Counted from the stretch's first letter, positions 25,715-34,942 are shown. The stretch: DNA of 64,000 bases from Oscillospiraceae bacterium (GCA_015068645.1 SVKD01000011.1:1-64000); one strand, 5' to 3'. The notes: generated from the sequence alone by a model not told the origin. Translations and numbers: made by a program.

Positions 25715-27562
25715 TCAATCTGCGTGATAGGATTTTCTTCCCAGATGCACACATCCGCATACACCAAAATTCTTGTTTTGGGGATACTTTTTGTAATCAA
25801 TGTATGCAGTGCCGCAATGCGGACAGCTAAACGAGTTATAATAACGGAAAGTTTTTCCTTCCTCTTCGTATGTCCAGGTTTCTTTGTCAAACTCATAAGC
25901 TGTGATTTCGCAACAATCCAACCCATCATCGGAATATGCGATATCACTTTGCGACATATAGAATGCGTATCCGTGAAAACAGAAGGATTTACCGCAATCG
26001 GGACAAATACCAATCAGTCTGATATTGGAAGGCGTTGTATAGCCCCGGTATTTTAAGGCTTTCATCGGCAAATCCTTCCCTCTGAGCATCTCGTAGCGTT
26101 TTTTGGATGCCTCCCCACCGAATGCAAGAAAATGTGCTTCCATACGGTACCCGATATCACCGGATGTCATGCTTCTTTTGGTCGGATCATCGGAAATAAA
26201 ACCGTCAATTTGTGCTATGGGAGCGGATGGAATTCCTTGCATGTAGATCCTGATACTGATGATGAAGTATTTTCCGTTAAAGTTTTCATCTTTTTCAGTT
26301 TGCAGACAATATTCCACAGTTTTGACACCATCTTCCAAAACAGAAATGACAGGTTCTTTTTCTGACAATGAAATCGCTCCCGTAAATTCAAATTGCGATG
26401 TGTCAGAATGGCTGCTTTTCCACTTTAAAAAGAGTTTGGAATCAAAGTGAACGGTTTGTCCGTCCAATTTGATGGGAGATACTTTACTTTTTGTTTTTTG
26501 ATATTTTGCTTGGGAGATAAATCCCTGTGATTGTAATTTGTCGAAGATGTCTTCAATATCCGTCAGGTTGAATTTATGGCGAGTGTAAGGCAACTCCTTG
26601 TGAAACTTTTCTGTGAATGATTCTTTCGAAATATCTTTATGAAAAGTAAATATGTTGTGACATCCTCCTGCCATTGGGGCGGTTATCTGATGATATATAG
26701 TGCAAGACTGATCTTCACTGGTTTCAAGCCATAGGCGTTCTTCCTCGTGATATGGGCCGCTCCCTGATATGTAATTGTACAGTATAACCTTGGGCGGACT
26801 GACTCTTGGCATTGTGTATGAAAGGGTTTCCTTTTTTTCTGCCGGTTTGTTTAACTGCTGCAGTTTTCTTTTTATGAAAAATGTATCAATTTTATATTTG
26901 ACTATACTAAGAGCTGCAATACCTGCGAAGATTAACAAAAAAAATAGCACTAAGGTAAAGAAAGCACCGGACTGTTTTGCTGATTTTTTTGGCTTATCGG
27001 TTTCCACCGGAGAAGAATTTGTATCCGCTCCTGCTGCATTGCCGGTTGGAAAAAATTCTTCTTGAAACGAAACGGTATCCACAATGTTTTTTGTTTCCTC
27101 TGATGTGACAAGTAAGATATTGTCGGATACAAAGGAAATGGTGCAGTATTGATCTTTAAAATAAAATTGATACAGTATGTTCGCATATTGCTTGTTATTT
27201 TCCGTGGAAATATATGCGATGTAAATTCCCTGATAGGCATTGGAATCTGTAACAATTATTTTTGGTGTTTCATGAAAAAATGCGAACGAATCTTTGCTGC
27301 GAACAGACTGTTCCAAGGCCTTTAAATGTTTTTCTGAAAAAACAGAATACTTTAAATCGGAAAAATTCCAAAAAGCAACTTTTGCAGAAATAGTTGCGGG
27401 AATATCACGAATGGAGTGGTCAACGGTACGCCATTCATAATCCGATATTTGTTTATAGTACTCCGGAAATTCGATGATAATCGGACGGTTCTGAGCGTTT
27501 ATTGAAGCACTTGATAATAACAGGAGAAGAAAGGCGATTACAATAATTTTCAATTTTTTCAT
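25715..27562 (-). CDS. unknown membrane protein with extracytoplasmic head and Cys-rich tail
   Basis: I do not recognise the family. The 615-residue protein has a signal peptide (about 1-23), an extracytoplasmic part (24-199), one membrane helix (200-222) and a cytoplasmic part of nearly 400 residues. The end contains probable zinc-binding clusters: CPDC at 520-523 with Cys528, a CC pair at 550-551, CPHC at 580-583 and CGC at 602-604. The first half of the cytoplasmic region holds a possible small helical, MarR- or ClpN-like segment (about 305-345: LTDIEDIFDKLQSQGFI) that could mediate contacts. It stands alone between two terminators. A surface sensor or quality-control protein is one speculative reading. 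Confidence 0.7.
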   Translation of the reverse strand: MKKLKIIVIAFLLLLLSSASINAQNRPIIIEFPEYYKQISDYEWRTVDHSIRDIPATISAKVAFWNFSDLKYSVFSEKHLKALEQSVRSKDSFAFFHETPKIIVTDSNAYQGIYIAYISTENNKQYANILYQFYFKDQYCTISFVSDNILLVTSEETKNIVDTVSFQEEFFPTGNAAGADTNSSPVETDKPKKSAKQSGAFFTLVLFFLLIFAGIAALSIVKYKIDTFFIKRKLQQLNKPAEKKETLSYTMPRVSPPKVILYNYISGSGPYHEEERLWLETSEDQSCTIYHQITAPMAGGCHNIFTFHKDISKESFTEKFHKELPYTRHKFNLTDIEDIFDKLQSQGFISQAKYQKTKSKVSPIKLDGQTVHFDSKLFLKWKSSHSDTSQFEFTGAISLSEKEPVISVLEDGVKTVEYCLQTEKDENFNGKYFIISIRIYMQGIPSAPIAQIDGFISDDPTKRSMTSGDIGYRMEAHFLAFGGEASKKRYEMLRGKDLPMKALKYRGYTTPSNIRLIGICPDCGKSFCFHGYAFYMSQSDIAYSDDGLDCCEITAYEFDKETWTYEEEGKTFRYYNSFSCPHCGTAYIDYKKYPQNKNFGVCGCVHLGRKSYHAD

Positions 27563-27736
27563 AAATCATATCTTTCCAATTTCTTTTTTGTTTCCATGTA
27601 GTGATGGGAGTTTGAGTGTTGTTGATTATACCATATTACGATTGCCATGTCAACGGATTTTTTCCGGGCTCGAAAAGAGGCAGGTGTGTATCCAACGGAT
27701 TGCAATCATAAAAAGAAATGATAAATACACGTAAAC

Positions 27737-27772
27737 AAAAAAAACTTTCTCTCAATCGGAGAAAGTTTTTTT
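27737..27772. terminator. terminator downstream of the stalk-domain gene
   Basis: ACTTTCTC-TCAATCG-GAGAAAGT with flanking A7 and T7 runs. On the minus strand it follows the stalk-protein stop by about ten bases. Confidence 0.88.
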
Positions 27773-27782
27773 GAAAATTGAT

Positions 27783-28838
27783 TTAGCCTTCGATTACAAT
27801 TTCAATCGCAGCGCTCTGGGGAGGAAGGCTGAAGGTAGTAGCTTCCATATGGGTACCGGAGATTTTCATACCTGCTTCTAAATCGTTGATTTTGTAAATT
27901 CTTCTGTTCATTACGTGATGAATGTTGGTTTCTTCGGAAACATTCAGCTGGATTTCACCGTTTTCGGTTTCAACCAGCACAAAATCTTCACCAACTTCTT
28001 TTACGGTTCCGGAAAATGCAACGCTTGCGATTTCTTCGGGAGCTAACAATAATGTATTTTCATACATTTCCACACTCATCACGTTTTTCGCAGTTGCCTG
28101 AGCAGGTAAGCTCATGGTTACAGCGTTATCTAAATATTCTACCATAAATTCGGTACCGTTTTTGATGTCTGCTAAAGCAATACCCTGGAAAATGGTTTCC
28201 TCAGCAAAGTTTACTTCAACTTCGCCTAAAATTTCATCCATTACCAGCACGGTGCTTTCGTTCATATCTTCTAAGGCAGTTACAACTCTATAAGTGTCTT
28301 CTTCTTTTTTGGGGTTGGTGATTTTAATTTCACCGTTTACATCCACTTCACAACCAACACCCTGAAGAATATTTTCCACAAAGCTTACGGGAACGTAGGT
28401 TCTGTCGTCAATCAGCTGAGGTGCAATTCCTAAGCTCATGGGAGCCATTTTAGAGAAGGTGTATTCATCTTTGGTAGGATACATGGTGATATAGTGTGCA
28501 CCTTTGGTTAAAGTAATCATAGCGGTTTCATTATCGTAACCAACTTCGTAACCTAATTTTTCACACAGAGCACGTAAGGGGAGCATTACATTGTCACCAT
28601 CTACATAAGTGTCTGCATTCAGAACTTCGCCGTTTATAATCATTTTGTAAATGGGTTTGGTCATCGGGATAAATGCACCGTTTTCAATTGCTTCCACTTC
28701 TACGGGAGCAGAGATGGTCATAATGTCGCCCTGAATGTTGTCTGTACCGTCATGCACATATTCAGCGAATACTGCACCGGTGGATAAGGTTGCGGTCACT
28801 AACAGACCTGCGGTTAAAGTTTTAAAAGTTTTTTTCAT
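27783..28838 (-). CDS. secreted protein with copper amine oxidase-type stalk domain
   Basis: A signal peptide (about 1-25, MKKTFKTLTAGLLVTATLST) leads a 351-residue protein. Residues of about 65-155 match the copper amine oxidase N-terminal (stalk) fold common in clostridial surface proteins: MLPLRALCEKLGYEV, ITLTKGAHYITMYP and RTYVPVSFVENIL. No catalytic oxidase domain is present. The second half is a beta-rich region with two repeated segments (about 180-250 and 265-345) of unknown role. The protein is likely exported and held in the cell wall. GGAGG precedes the start. Confidence 0.85.
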   Translation of the reverse strand: MKKTFKTLTAGLLVTATLSTGAVFAEYVHDGTDNIQGDIMTISAPVEVEAIENGAFIPMTKPIYKMIINGEVLNADTYVDGDNVMLPLRALCEKLGYEVGYDNETAMITLTKGAHYITMYPTKDEYTFSKMAPMSLGIAPQLIDDRTYVPVSFVENILQGVGCEVDVNGEIKITNPKKEEDTYRVVTALEDMNESTVLVMDEILGEVEVNFAEETIFQGIALADIKNGTEFMVEYLDNAVTMSLPAQATAKNVMSVEMYENTLLLAPEEIASVAFSGTVKEVGEDFVLVETENGEIQLNVSEETNIHHVMNRRIYKINDLEAGMKISGTHMEATTFSLPPQSAAIEIVIEG

Positions 28839-28993
28839 GGGGTTTCCTCCATATATTTCATATTTTTTTAATCATTTTATGTATCGCTTCTCACGATTCA
28901 CGCTCTATAAGACGAGGACTTACATAAAAAGTTCCATAAAATTTTAAAAAATTTCAATTTAGCGAAAAAATTGTTAAAAAATTAGCAATTAGG

Positions 28994-29022
28994 TTGCAAA
29001 TTACAGGTTTCTATATTATAAT
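28994..29022 (+). promoter_or_regulatory. promoter for the MATE gene, TTGCAA-N17-TATAAT
   Basis: TTGCAA (28994-28999) and TATAAT (29017-29022) are 17 bases apart, 36 bases before the start codon. Confidence 0.8.
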
Positions 29023-29058
29023 GTATAGCATAAAATAAAAATTGAGGAATCAAAACGA

Positions 29059-30390
29059 ATGAAGAAAATTCAGTTATCGGATCATTTTACCTATCAAAGA
29101 TTATTAAAATTTACGTTTCCTTCCATTATTATGATGATATTTACATCCCTTTATGGAGTGGTGGACGGTATTTTTGTGTCCAATTATGCAGGAAAGACTG
29201 CCTTTGCTGCTATCAATCTGATCTGGCCTGTGGTAATGATTTTAGGCGCCATCGGTTTTATGTTCGGGACGGGCGGAAGTGCTTTGGTTGCCAAAATATT
29301 GGGAGAACAGAACAAAACATACGCCAACCGAGTATTTTCTGCCATTGTGTATACTTCGGCATTGTTGGGGATTGTTTTAAGTATTCTGGGGCTTATCTAC
29401 ATTCGTCCCATTGTTGCAATGCTGGGAGCTGAGGGGCAGTTGGCAGAAGATACGGTGCTATACGGCAGTGTGCTGTTTATTGCAGTGGTGACTTTTATTT
29501 TACAAAATGAATTTCAATCCCTTCTGGTTGTGGCAGAAAAACCGAAAATGGGACTTTATGTGACAGTTGGCGCAGGGGTGACTAACATCGTTTTTGATTA
29601 TATTCTGATTGGAGTTCTGGGTTGGGGACTATTTGGTGCCGCGGTAGCTACTGCCTTTTCTCAGGTGGTTGGATGTGTGATTCCGCTTTGTTATTTCACG
29701 TTTAACAAAAAAGGGGTGCTGCATTTAGGAAAACCGGGCTGGTATCCTAAAGAAATTTTGAAATCTTGTACCAACGGGGCATCTGAAATGCTTTCCAATA
29801 TTTCCTTGTCTTTGGTAAACATTTTATATAATATGCAGTTTTTCAAAATTGCAGGAGAGAACGGACTTTCTGCTTATGGAGTTATGATGTATATTAACTT
29901 TGTATTTGTGTCCGCATTTTTGGGCTACTCTATGGGCGTTGCACCTGTTATCAGCTATCACTATGGGGCGAAAAATACCGATGAGCTTCACAATTTACTC
30001 AAAAAAAGCATGACAATATTGGCTGTGTGTTCAGTGGCGATGTTTTTATCCGCAGAGCTTTTGAGCGCACCGTTGTCTGCTTTGTTTGTGGGATTCGATG
30101 AGACATTGTATCAGATGACTTACCGTGGGTTTATGATTTATTCGGTATCATTTTTACTTTCAGGATTTAATATCTTTGCATCTGCTTTCTTTACCGCATT
30201 GAATAATGGGGTAGTGTCGGCAATTCTATCCTTTTTAAGAACATTGGTATTTCCGATTATTACCGTGTGGATTTTTCCGTTGTTTTTTGGCCTGGACGGC
30301 CTTTGGAGTGCGGTCATCGGTGCAGAACTTCTGGCAATTCTTTTTAGTATCGGATTCCTTACGGGAAATCAAAAACGTTATCAATATTAA
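29059..30390 (+). CDS. MATE-family efflux transporter
   Basis: The 443-residue protein has 12 predicted membrane helices in two halves. The first half shows typical MATE features (PSIIMMIFTSLYGVVDGIFV, GTGGSALVAKILGEQN). MATE pumps export cationic compounds using Na+ or H+ gradients; this one resembles the clostridial MepA-like group. It has its own promoter and no adjacent regulator. Confidence 0.92.
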   Translation: MKKIQLSDHFTYQRLLKFTFPSIIMMIFTSLYGVVDGIFVSNYAGKTAFAAINLIWPVVMILGAIGFMFGTGGSALVAKILGEQNKTYANRVFSAIVYTSALLGIVLSILGLIYIRPIVAMLGAEGQLAEDTVLYGSVLFIAVVTFILQNEFQSLLVVAEKPKMGLYVTVGAGVTNIVFDYILIGVLGWGLFGAAVATAFSQVVGCVIPLCYFTFNKKGVLHLGKPGWYPKEILKSCTNGASEMLSNISLSLVNILYNMQFFKIAGENGLSAYGVMMYINFVFVSAFLGYSMGVAPVISYHYGAKNTDELHNLLKKSMTILAVCSVAMFLSAELLSAPLSALFVGFDETLYQMTYRGFMIYSVSFLLSGFNIFASAFFTALNNGVVSAILSFLRTLVFPIITVWIFPLFFGLDGLWSAVIGAELLAILFSIGFLTGNQKRYQY

Positions 30391-30536
30391 ATTTTGCACA
30401 GAAAACGAAAAAGGAATCAAAAAATGGAATAAATAACCAAAAAAACAAATTCTTTGTCTTTTTTTGCAAATACAAAGAAGCGATGATAGGATATACTGTA
30501 GGTAAAGCAAATAAAAAAACTGGAGGTTACTCTATT

Positions 30537-31442
30537 ATGAATAAGACAACTCTTGTAGTAATGGCGGCAGGTTTAGGTAGCCGTTACGGTGGATTAAAAC
30601 AGATTGACCCTATCGGTCCCAGCGGAGAAATTATTATTGATTACTCCGTTTTTGATGCGGTGAAAGCTGGTTTTTCCAAGGTTGTATTTATTATCAAAAA
30701 AGAAAATGAAGAGATTTTCAAAGAAGCGATCGGGAATAAACTGGAAGGCACCATTGAAGTGGCTTATGCATTCCAGGATGTAAATGATATTCCCGGCGGC
30801 AATACCTACGGTAGAGAAAAACCCTGGGGTACCGGTCATGCAGTGTTGGCTGCAAAACCCTATGTAGACACTCCTTTTGCGGTAATTAATGCAGATGACT
30901 TCTATGGACGAACCACCTTTACCGGTTTGCAGAAATTTTTGGAAAACGTTTCTGATAATGAACGTTACCAGTATGCTATGATGGGCTTTGTTTTGGAAAA
31001 CACCTTAACCGATAACGGTTCTGTTGCAAGAGGTATCTGTGAAGTTTCTGAAGACGGTTTATTAAAAAATATTACCGAACGTACTAAAATTCAAAAATTT
31101 GGCAACGAAACCAAATTTGAAGAAGACGGCGAATGGACGGTTATTCCCGAAGGAAGCTTTGTGTCTATGAATACCTGGGGCTTTACCCCCAGCATTTTTG
31201 ACGAACTGGAAAAACGTCTTCCCAAATTCTTGGAAGACAGCAAAGATAACATCTTAAAAGCAGAATATTTTCTGCCTTCTGTTGTAGATGAGTTAATCCG
31301 TGAAAACAAAGCAGATGTTAAGGTACTGCCTTGTAATGAAAAGTGGTATGGCGTTACCTATAAAGAGGATAAAGCATCTGTGATGGAATCTATTCGTAAG
31401 ATGGTGGATGACGGTGTTTATCCCTCAAATTTATGGAAATAA
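30537..31442 (+). CDS. nucleotidyltransferase-family protein
   Basis: The N terminus TLVVMAAGLGSRYGGLKQID is the NTP-transferase signature, and NADDFYG supplies the metal-binding aspartates. It has 301 residues and no extra domain, so it resembles the RfbA/UgpB-like nucleotidyltransferases often annotated in Clostridia. The true substrate is not clear. The start at 30537 follows GGAGG by ten bases. A terminator follows at once, so the gene is probably single. Confidence 0.85.
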   Translation: MNKTTLVVMAAGLGSRYGGLKQIDPIGPSGEIIIDYSVFDAVKAGFSKVVFIIKKENEEIFKEAIGNKLEGTIEVAYAFQDVNDIPGGNTYGREKPWGTGHAVLAAKPYVDTPFAVINADDFYGRTTFTGLQKFLENVSDNERYQYAMMGFVLENTLTDNGSVARGICEVSEDGLLKNITERTKIQKFGNETKFEEDGEWTVIPEGSFVSMNTWGFTPSIFDELEKRLPKFLEDSKDNILKAEYFLPSVVDELIRENKADVKVLPCNEKWYGVTYKEDKASVMESIRKMVDDGVYPSNLWK

Positions 31443-31447
31443 TTTTC

Positions 31448-31479
31448 AAAGAGGAATCTGGTCGAGATTCCTCTTTTTT
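31448..31479 (+). terminator. terminator after the nucleotidyltransferase
   Basis: AAAGAGGAATCT and AGATTCCTCTTT form a 12-pair perfect stem with a TTTTTT tail. Confidence 0.92.
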
Positions 31480-31600
31480 CGTATTTTTTAACAGAGATTT
31501 TTAAATTTCTCAAAAACTTTTTTAAAAGTAAAAAGCCAGTGTTTTCAATGGGAAACAACTTCTTTTGGTTTTCAAAAATCGGTTTTTTTGCCATTTTTGC

Positions 31601-31629
31601 TTGACAAATTGTTACAATTGTGTTACAAT
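31601..31629 (+). promoter_or_regulatory. promoter for the NlpC/P60 gene, TTGACA-N17-TACAAT
   Basis: TTGACA (31601-31606) and TACAAT (31624-31629) are 17 bases apart. The bases between the previous terminator and this promoter hold nothing I recognise. Confidence 0.85.
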
Positions 31630-31635
31630 GGCTGT

Positions 31636-31796
31636 GGTCGTATGTTTTCGTACGAAGGACGGACCCGTTTCGTGCAAGCCGATTTTTTCGCCTGAAAAAA
31701 TGGTTTGTATGCGAGATTTTTTAGCTGTTAAAAAAATCTGTTTTTCTTGTTTCGGCCCCGGCTTCGTACAACACAAAGAAAGGAGGGAATGCTGGA
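31636..31796 (+). promoter_or_regulatory. structured 5' leader of the NlpC/P60 gene
   Basis: About 160 bases separate the promoter from the start. Hairpins are visible at about 31638-31655 (TCGTA/TACGA) and 31711-31736 (GATTTTTT with AAAAAAATC). Cell-wall hydrolases of this type are often under a c-di-AMP (ydaO) riboswitch in Firmicutes, but I could not match that consensus here. An ATG at 31789 opens an eight-codon frame overlapping the real TTG start. Confidence 0.4.
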
Positions 31797-32468
31797 TTGC
31801 GTAAAAGTTTTTTAACATTCGTGGGGACAGTAATTCTTTTACTTACTTTCACGATTTCTGCATTTGCAGATTCTCGTTATGTTAACGCTAGTGTGTTAAA
31901 TGTGAGAAGCGCACCCAGTACTACCAGTACTATCATTGATCAGGCAGTTCGTGGAGACGAAGTTGAACTGATCGAATTAACAAACGAGACTTGGGTAAAA
32001 GTATATTTTAACGGTCGCTATGGTTACGTTGCAAGAGAATATCTTAACGTTGAACGTGTTGCAAGTAACTTGGGCTCCCGTAGTGGGCAAAGACCGGTGA
32101 GTCAGGGAAGCTCTTCCGTGATTGAGTATGCGAAACAGTTTATTGGTATCCCCTACGTTTATGGTGGAACCACTCCGAGCGGTTTTGACTGCTCCGGATT
32201 TGTACAATATGTTTATAAACATGTGGGTGTGAATTTATCCAGAACCACCTATACTCAGGTACAAGAAGGCACTTATGTGCCGAGATCGGAACTGCAGCCC
32301 GGAGATTTAGTATTTTTCGGCTCTGCAAGCAATGTTCACCACGTTGGCATTTATGTTGGCGATGGTCAGTTCATTCATTCGCCGAGAACCGGTAGAACGA
32401 TCTGCATCGAAACTCTTAACAGCGGGTATTATAATAACAATTATTATACTGCCAGAAGAGTAAGATAA
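31797..32468 (+). CDS. secreted SH3-NlpC/P60 peptidoglycan hydrolase
   Basis: A signal peptide (about 1-24) is followed by a bacterial SH3 domain (about 27-86, SVLNVRSAPSTTSTI) and an NlpC/P60 domain (about 105-223). The catalytic Cys132 is in FDCSGFVQYVY, the His in HHVGIYVGDG (about 181-182), and the third polar residue is His194 (QFIHSP). Such enzymes cut D-Glu-mDAP bonds in peptidoglycan. The start is an unusual TTG, nine bases after AGGAGGG; no in-frame ATG allows the signal peptide. Length 223 residues. Confidence 0.92.
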   Translation: MRKSFLTFVGTVILLLTFTISAFADSRYVNASVLNVRSAPSTTSTIIDQAVRGDEVELIELTNETWVKVYFNGRYGYVAREYLNVERVASNLGSRSGQRPVSQGSSSVIEYAKQFIGIPYVYGGTTPSGFDCSGFVQYVYKHVGVNLSRTTYTQVQEGTYVPRSELQPGDLVFFGSASNVHHVGIYVGDGQFIHSPRTGRTICIETLNSGYYNNNYYTARRVR

Positions 32469-32496
32469 TAACGACCGTAATTATATGATGCATATG

Positions 32497-32532
32497 AAAA
32501 AATACTGTGGGAGCAATCCGACAGTATTTTTT
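32497..32532 (+). terminator. terminator after the NlpC/P60 gene
   Basis: AAAAAATACTGT and ACAGTATTTTTT form a 12-pair stem around an 11-12 base loop. Confidence 0.85.
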
Positions 32533-32565
32533 CTTTCTGAATAATTAAGAAGGAGGTGGCGGTAC

Positions 32566-33636
32566 ATGAAGAAAAACAGTCAGAAAAATCAGTTTGTTTT
32601 TTTAAAAGAGGAGCTTTTATTAGCAGAGGATACTTTGAAGAAATTGCTGTTTTGGTACCAAAAAGATCATCGGGACCTTCCGTGGCGCAAAACACGTGAT
32701 CCGTACTGTATCTGGATTTCTGAAATTATGCTTCAGCAAACCCGTGTGGAAGCGGTAAAAGAATATTACCGTCGCTTTTTGGAGGTCTTGCCGACTGTAT
32801 CGGCATTGGCAGAGGCAGAAGAAGAACTTGTCTTAAAACTTTGGGAAGGCTTGGGGTATTATAGCCGCGCAAGAAACTTAAGAAAAGCCGCCGGTGTGAT
32901 TATGGAAAAACATGGCGGTTTGTTTCCATCTGATTGGGAGTCTGTGCGAAAATTGCCCGGGATTGGAGATTACACTGCAGGGGCAATTTTATCCATTGCG
33001 TTTGGTCAACCCGTTCCTGCCGTGGATGGCAATGTACTTCGGGTATTAAGTCGTGTATTTCACGATGAATCCGATATTTTAGATCCCAAAACCAAAGTTC
33101 GTATGACAGAGCTTTTAAGGCAGGTGTATCCCACAGAATATTGCTCCGAGGTCACTCAAAGCCTGATGGAATTAGGCGCTATGGTTTGTGTGCCAAACGG
33201 AGAGCCGAAGTGTTTGGAATGTCCTCTTTCGGAAATTTGTGTTACAAAAGCCGAGGGAGATACGGATAAAATTCCTGTTAAATCCAAAAAAGTTTCCCGA
33301 AAAATTGAGAAGAAAACGGTCTTTATCATCCGAGCAAATGGGAAATATGCAATTCGCAAACGTGTTGAAAAAGGATTATTGCACGGAATGTGGGAACCCA
33401 TAAACTTTGAGGGGCATCTTTTAGAATCTGAAATCAAAAAGCAATATCCTCTTGCTCAAAAAATCAAAACAAATGGGACACACCGCCATATTTTCACCCA
33501 TATAGAATGGGATATGATCGGTTATTGTTTGGAGCTTCCCGAAGAAGACGGGGAGTGCCAATGGGTAGGCAGGGAAGAATTGGAATCTACTTATGCCATC
33601 CCCAAAGCGTTTCAACCCTTTTTTCAGAATGAATAA
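32566..33636 (+). CDS. mutY: A/G-specific adenine DNA glycosylase
   Basis: MutY removes adenine mispaired with 8-oxoguanine. LPWRKTRDPYCIWISEIMLQ and QTRVEAVKEYY are the family N-terminal signature, LPGIGDYTAGAI is the helix-hairpin-helix, and VDGNVLRVLSR contains the catalytic Asp. The iron-sulfur cluster motif is CX7CX2CX5C (CVPNGEPKCLECPLSEIC), one residue longer than the E. coli spacing. The C-terminal region (about 245-356) is the MutT-like 8-oxoG recognition domain. Length 356 is normal. GGAGG precedes the ATG. Its stop codon lies inside the 72-base repeat at 33632. Confidence 0.95.
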   Translation: MKKNSQKNQFVFLKEELLLAEDTLKKLLFWYQKDHRDLPWRKTRDPYCIWISEIMLQQTRVEAVKEYYRRFLEVLPTVSALAEAEEELVLKLWEGLGYYSRARNLRKAAGVIMEKHGGLFPSDWESVRKLPGIGDYTAGAILSIAFGQPVPAVDGNVLRVLSRVFHDESDILDPKTKVRMTELLRQVYPTEYCSEVTQSLMELGAMVCVPNGEPKCLECPLSEICVTKAEGDTDKIPVKSKKVSRKIEKKTVFIIRANGKYAIRKRVEKGLLHGMWEPINFEGHLLESEIKKQYPLAQKIKTNGTHRHIFTHIEWDMIGYCLELPEEDGECQWVGREELESTYAIPKAFQPFFQNE

Positions 33637-33702
33637 GAACCCGACCCGATGACGCAATCAAAGATTGCGGTCGGGTGCCCGGAACCTTGTTGTATTCACA
33701 AT
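33632..33702 (-). repeat. 72-base hairpin repeat, copy B
   Basis: It is the inverse copy of 23726-23797. Its first bases contain the mutY stop codon (TAA at 33634-33636). It is 71 bases long because one G is missing. Confidence 0.9.
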
Positions 33703-33703
33703 C

Positions 33704-33742
33704 AAAAAAGTGAGTTTTTCTGTAAAGAAAACTCATTTTTTT
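33704..33742 (+). terminator. terminator after mutY
   Basis: An imperfect stem (AAAAAGTGAGTTTT with AAAACTCATTTTT) ends in a T7 run, just after the hairpin repeat. Confidence 0.75.
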
Positions 33743-33814
33743 ATTGTATAACCTGGATATAAATACCATATAATCAAGGGAAGACTTTTTTGAAAAAAAG
33801 GGGAGTGTTCCTTG

Positions 33815-34903
33815 ATGAAAAAAAGGTTTAAAAGCCTGTGGTTTCAACTGTTGTTGGTTGGAGTATTGCTGATTTTAGTGCATAAAATTTTAAATGACGG
33901 GACGGCAATTTCTTCATTTTTTCAACGAATTTATACAGTGCTTCGCCCGTTTCTGATCGGTGGATTGGTCGCATTATTTTTATATAAGCCCTGTTTATTT
34001 TTTGAAAAACGATTTTTACGGCATCCAAAACGTATTATTCGGCAACATGCTACCGGCCTTGGGGTTACGGTAGTATACGGTGTGCTGGTTGCTGCATTAT
34101 GGTTATCGTTGCAGGTAATATTGCCCGGAGTTGTTCGCAATCTGGAGACTCTGGTTCTCAGCCTTCCTTCCTATTACACAGAAGGTATGGCATTTTTACA
34201 ACAAAATTCATTGTTATCTTCTATGAATATTCCCCAACGGCTGGCTCCTTTTTTAGAGCAACTGTTTTCAGCAGAATCGGTTGGTCGCTATATGGAATAT
34301 TTATCTCACATGGCGACCTCTGTGGTTTCCGTGCTGACGGGAATTGTGGTGTCGGTTTATATGCTTTTGGAAAAGAAACCTCTTTTTTGTGTGGGCAAAC
34401 GGTTGGTATCGTTGGTGGTAAGAAGAACAGACAGACACACTGTTTTTTCCCATCTTGGGAAATTAGGGAATTTGTTTTATTCTTATTTTACCGGACTTGG
34501 GTTAGATGCTTTACTGGTGGGAACTTTTTCGGTGTTATTGTTTTTTGCCTTTGACGTGCCCTATTCTTTTTTGTTTGGCGTGTTTTCGGGAGTATGCAAT
34601 CTGATTCCTTTTTTTGGCCCTATTTTTGCAGCTTTGGTGATTTTTTTGTTGTGTTTTTTGTCTTTGGGGTTTTCAAAAGCAGTTTGGATTTTAGCATTGC
34701 AAATTCTGTTGGGGCAGGTTGATTCCAATGTGATTCAGCCGAAAATTATCGGTCATTCGGTGGGAATTAGTCCTTTTTGGGTGATTTTTTCAGTTTTGGT
34801 ATTCGGAGAATTGTGGGGTGTGATGGGAATGATTTTCGGTGTTCCCATTGTGGCAGTTGCACGGTTTTGGTTTTTTGAATTGGAAGAAATGCGCTATGAA
34901 TAA
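33815..34903 (+). CDS. AI-2E-family membrane permease
   Basis: The 362-residue protein has about seven to eight hydrophobic segments and the family pattern, with SGVCNLIPFFGPIFAAL and GQVDSNVIQPKIIGHSVGIS near the C terminus. The AI-2E (formerly PerM/UPF0118) group includes putative autoinducer exporters and Na+/H+ antiporters; the substrate is not deducible. Either TTG at 33812 or ATG at 33815 could start it; ATG was chosen, after GGGGAG. A possible -10 (TATAAT, 33769-33774) has only a weak -35. Confidence 0.88.
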   Translation: MKKRFKSLWFQLLLVGVLLILVHKILNDGTAISSFFQRIYTVLRPFLIGGLVALFLYKPCLFFEKRFLRHPKRIIRQHATGLGVTVVYGVLVAALWLSLQVILPGVVRNLETLVLSLPSYYTEGMAFLQQNSLLSSMNIPQRLAPFLEQLFSAESVGRYMEYLSHMATSVVSVLTGIVVSVYMLLEKKPLFCVGKRLVSLVVRRTDRHTVFSHLGKLGNLFYSYFTGLGLDALLVGTFSVLLFFAFDVPYSFLFGVFSGVCNLIPFFGPIFAALVIFLLCFLSLGFSKAVWILALQILLGQVDSNVIQPKIIGHSVGISPFWVIFSVLVFGELWGVMGMIFGVPIVAVARFWFFELEEMRYE

Positions 34904-34940
34904 AAAAATACACAGAATCATTGGATTCTGTGTATTTTTT
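34902..34940. terminator. bidirectional terminator between convergent genes
   Basis: AAATACACAGAATC-ATTG-GATTCTGTGTATTTTTT forms a 14-pair stem between the permease (+) and methyltransferase (-) genes. Confidence 0.92.
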
Positions 34941-34942
34941 GT

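Noticed and set aside
31636-31796. c-di-AMP (ydaO) riboswitch before the NlpC/P60 gene
   Set aside because: The expected conserved blocks were not found; only simple hairpins are visible.
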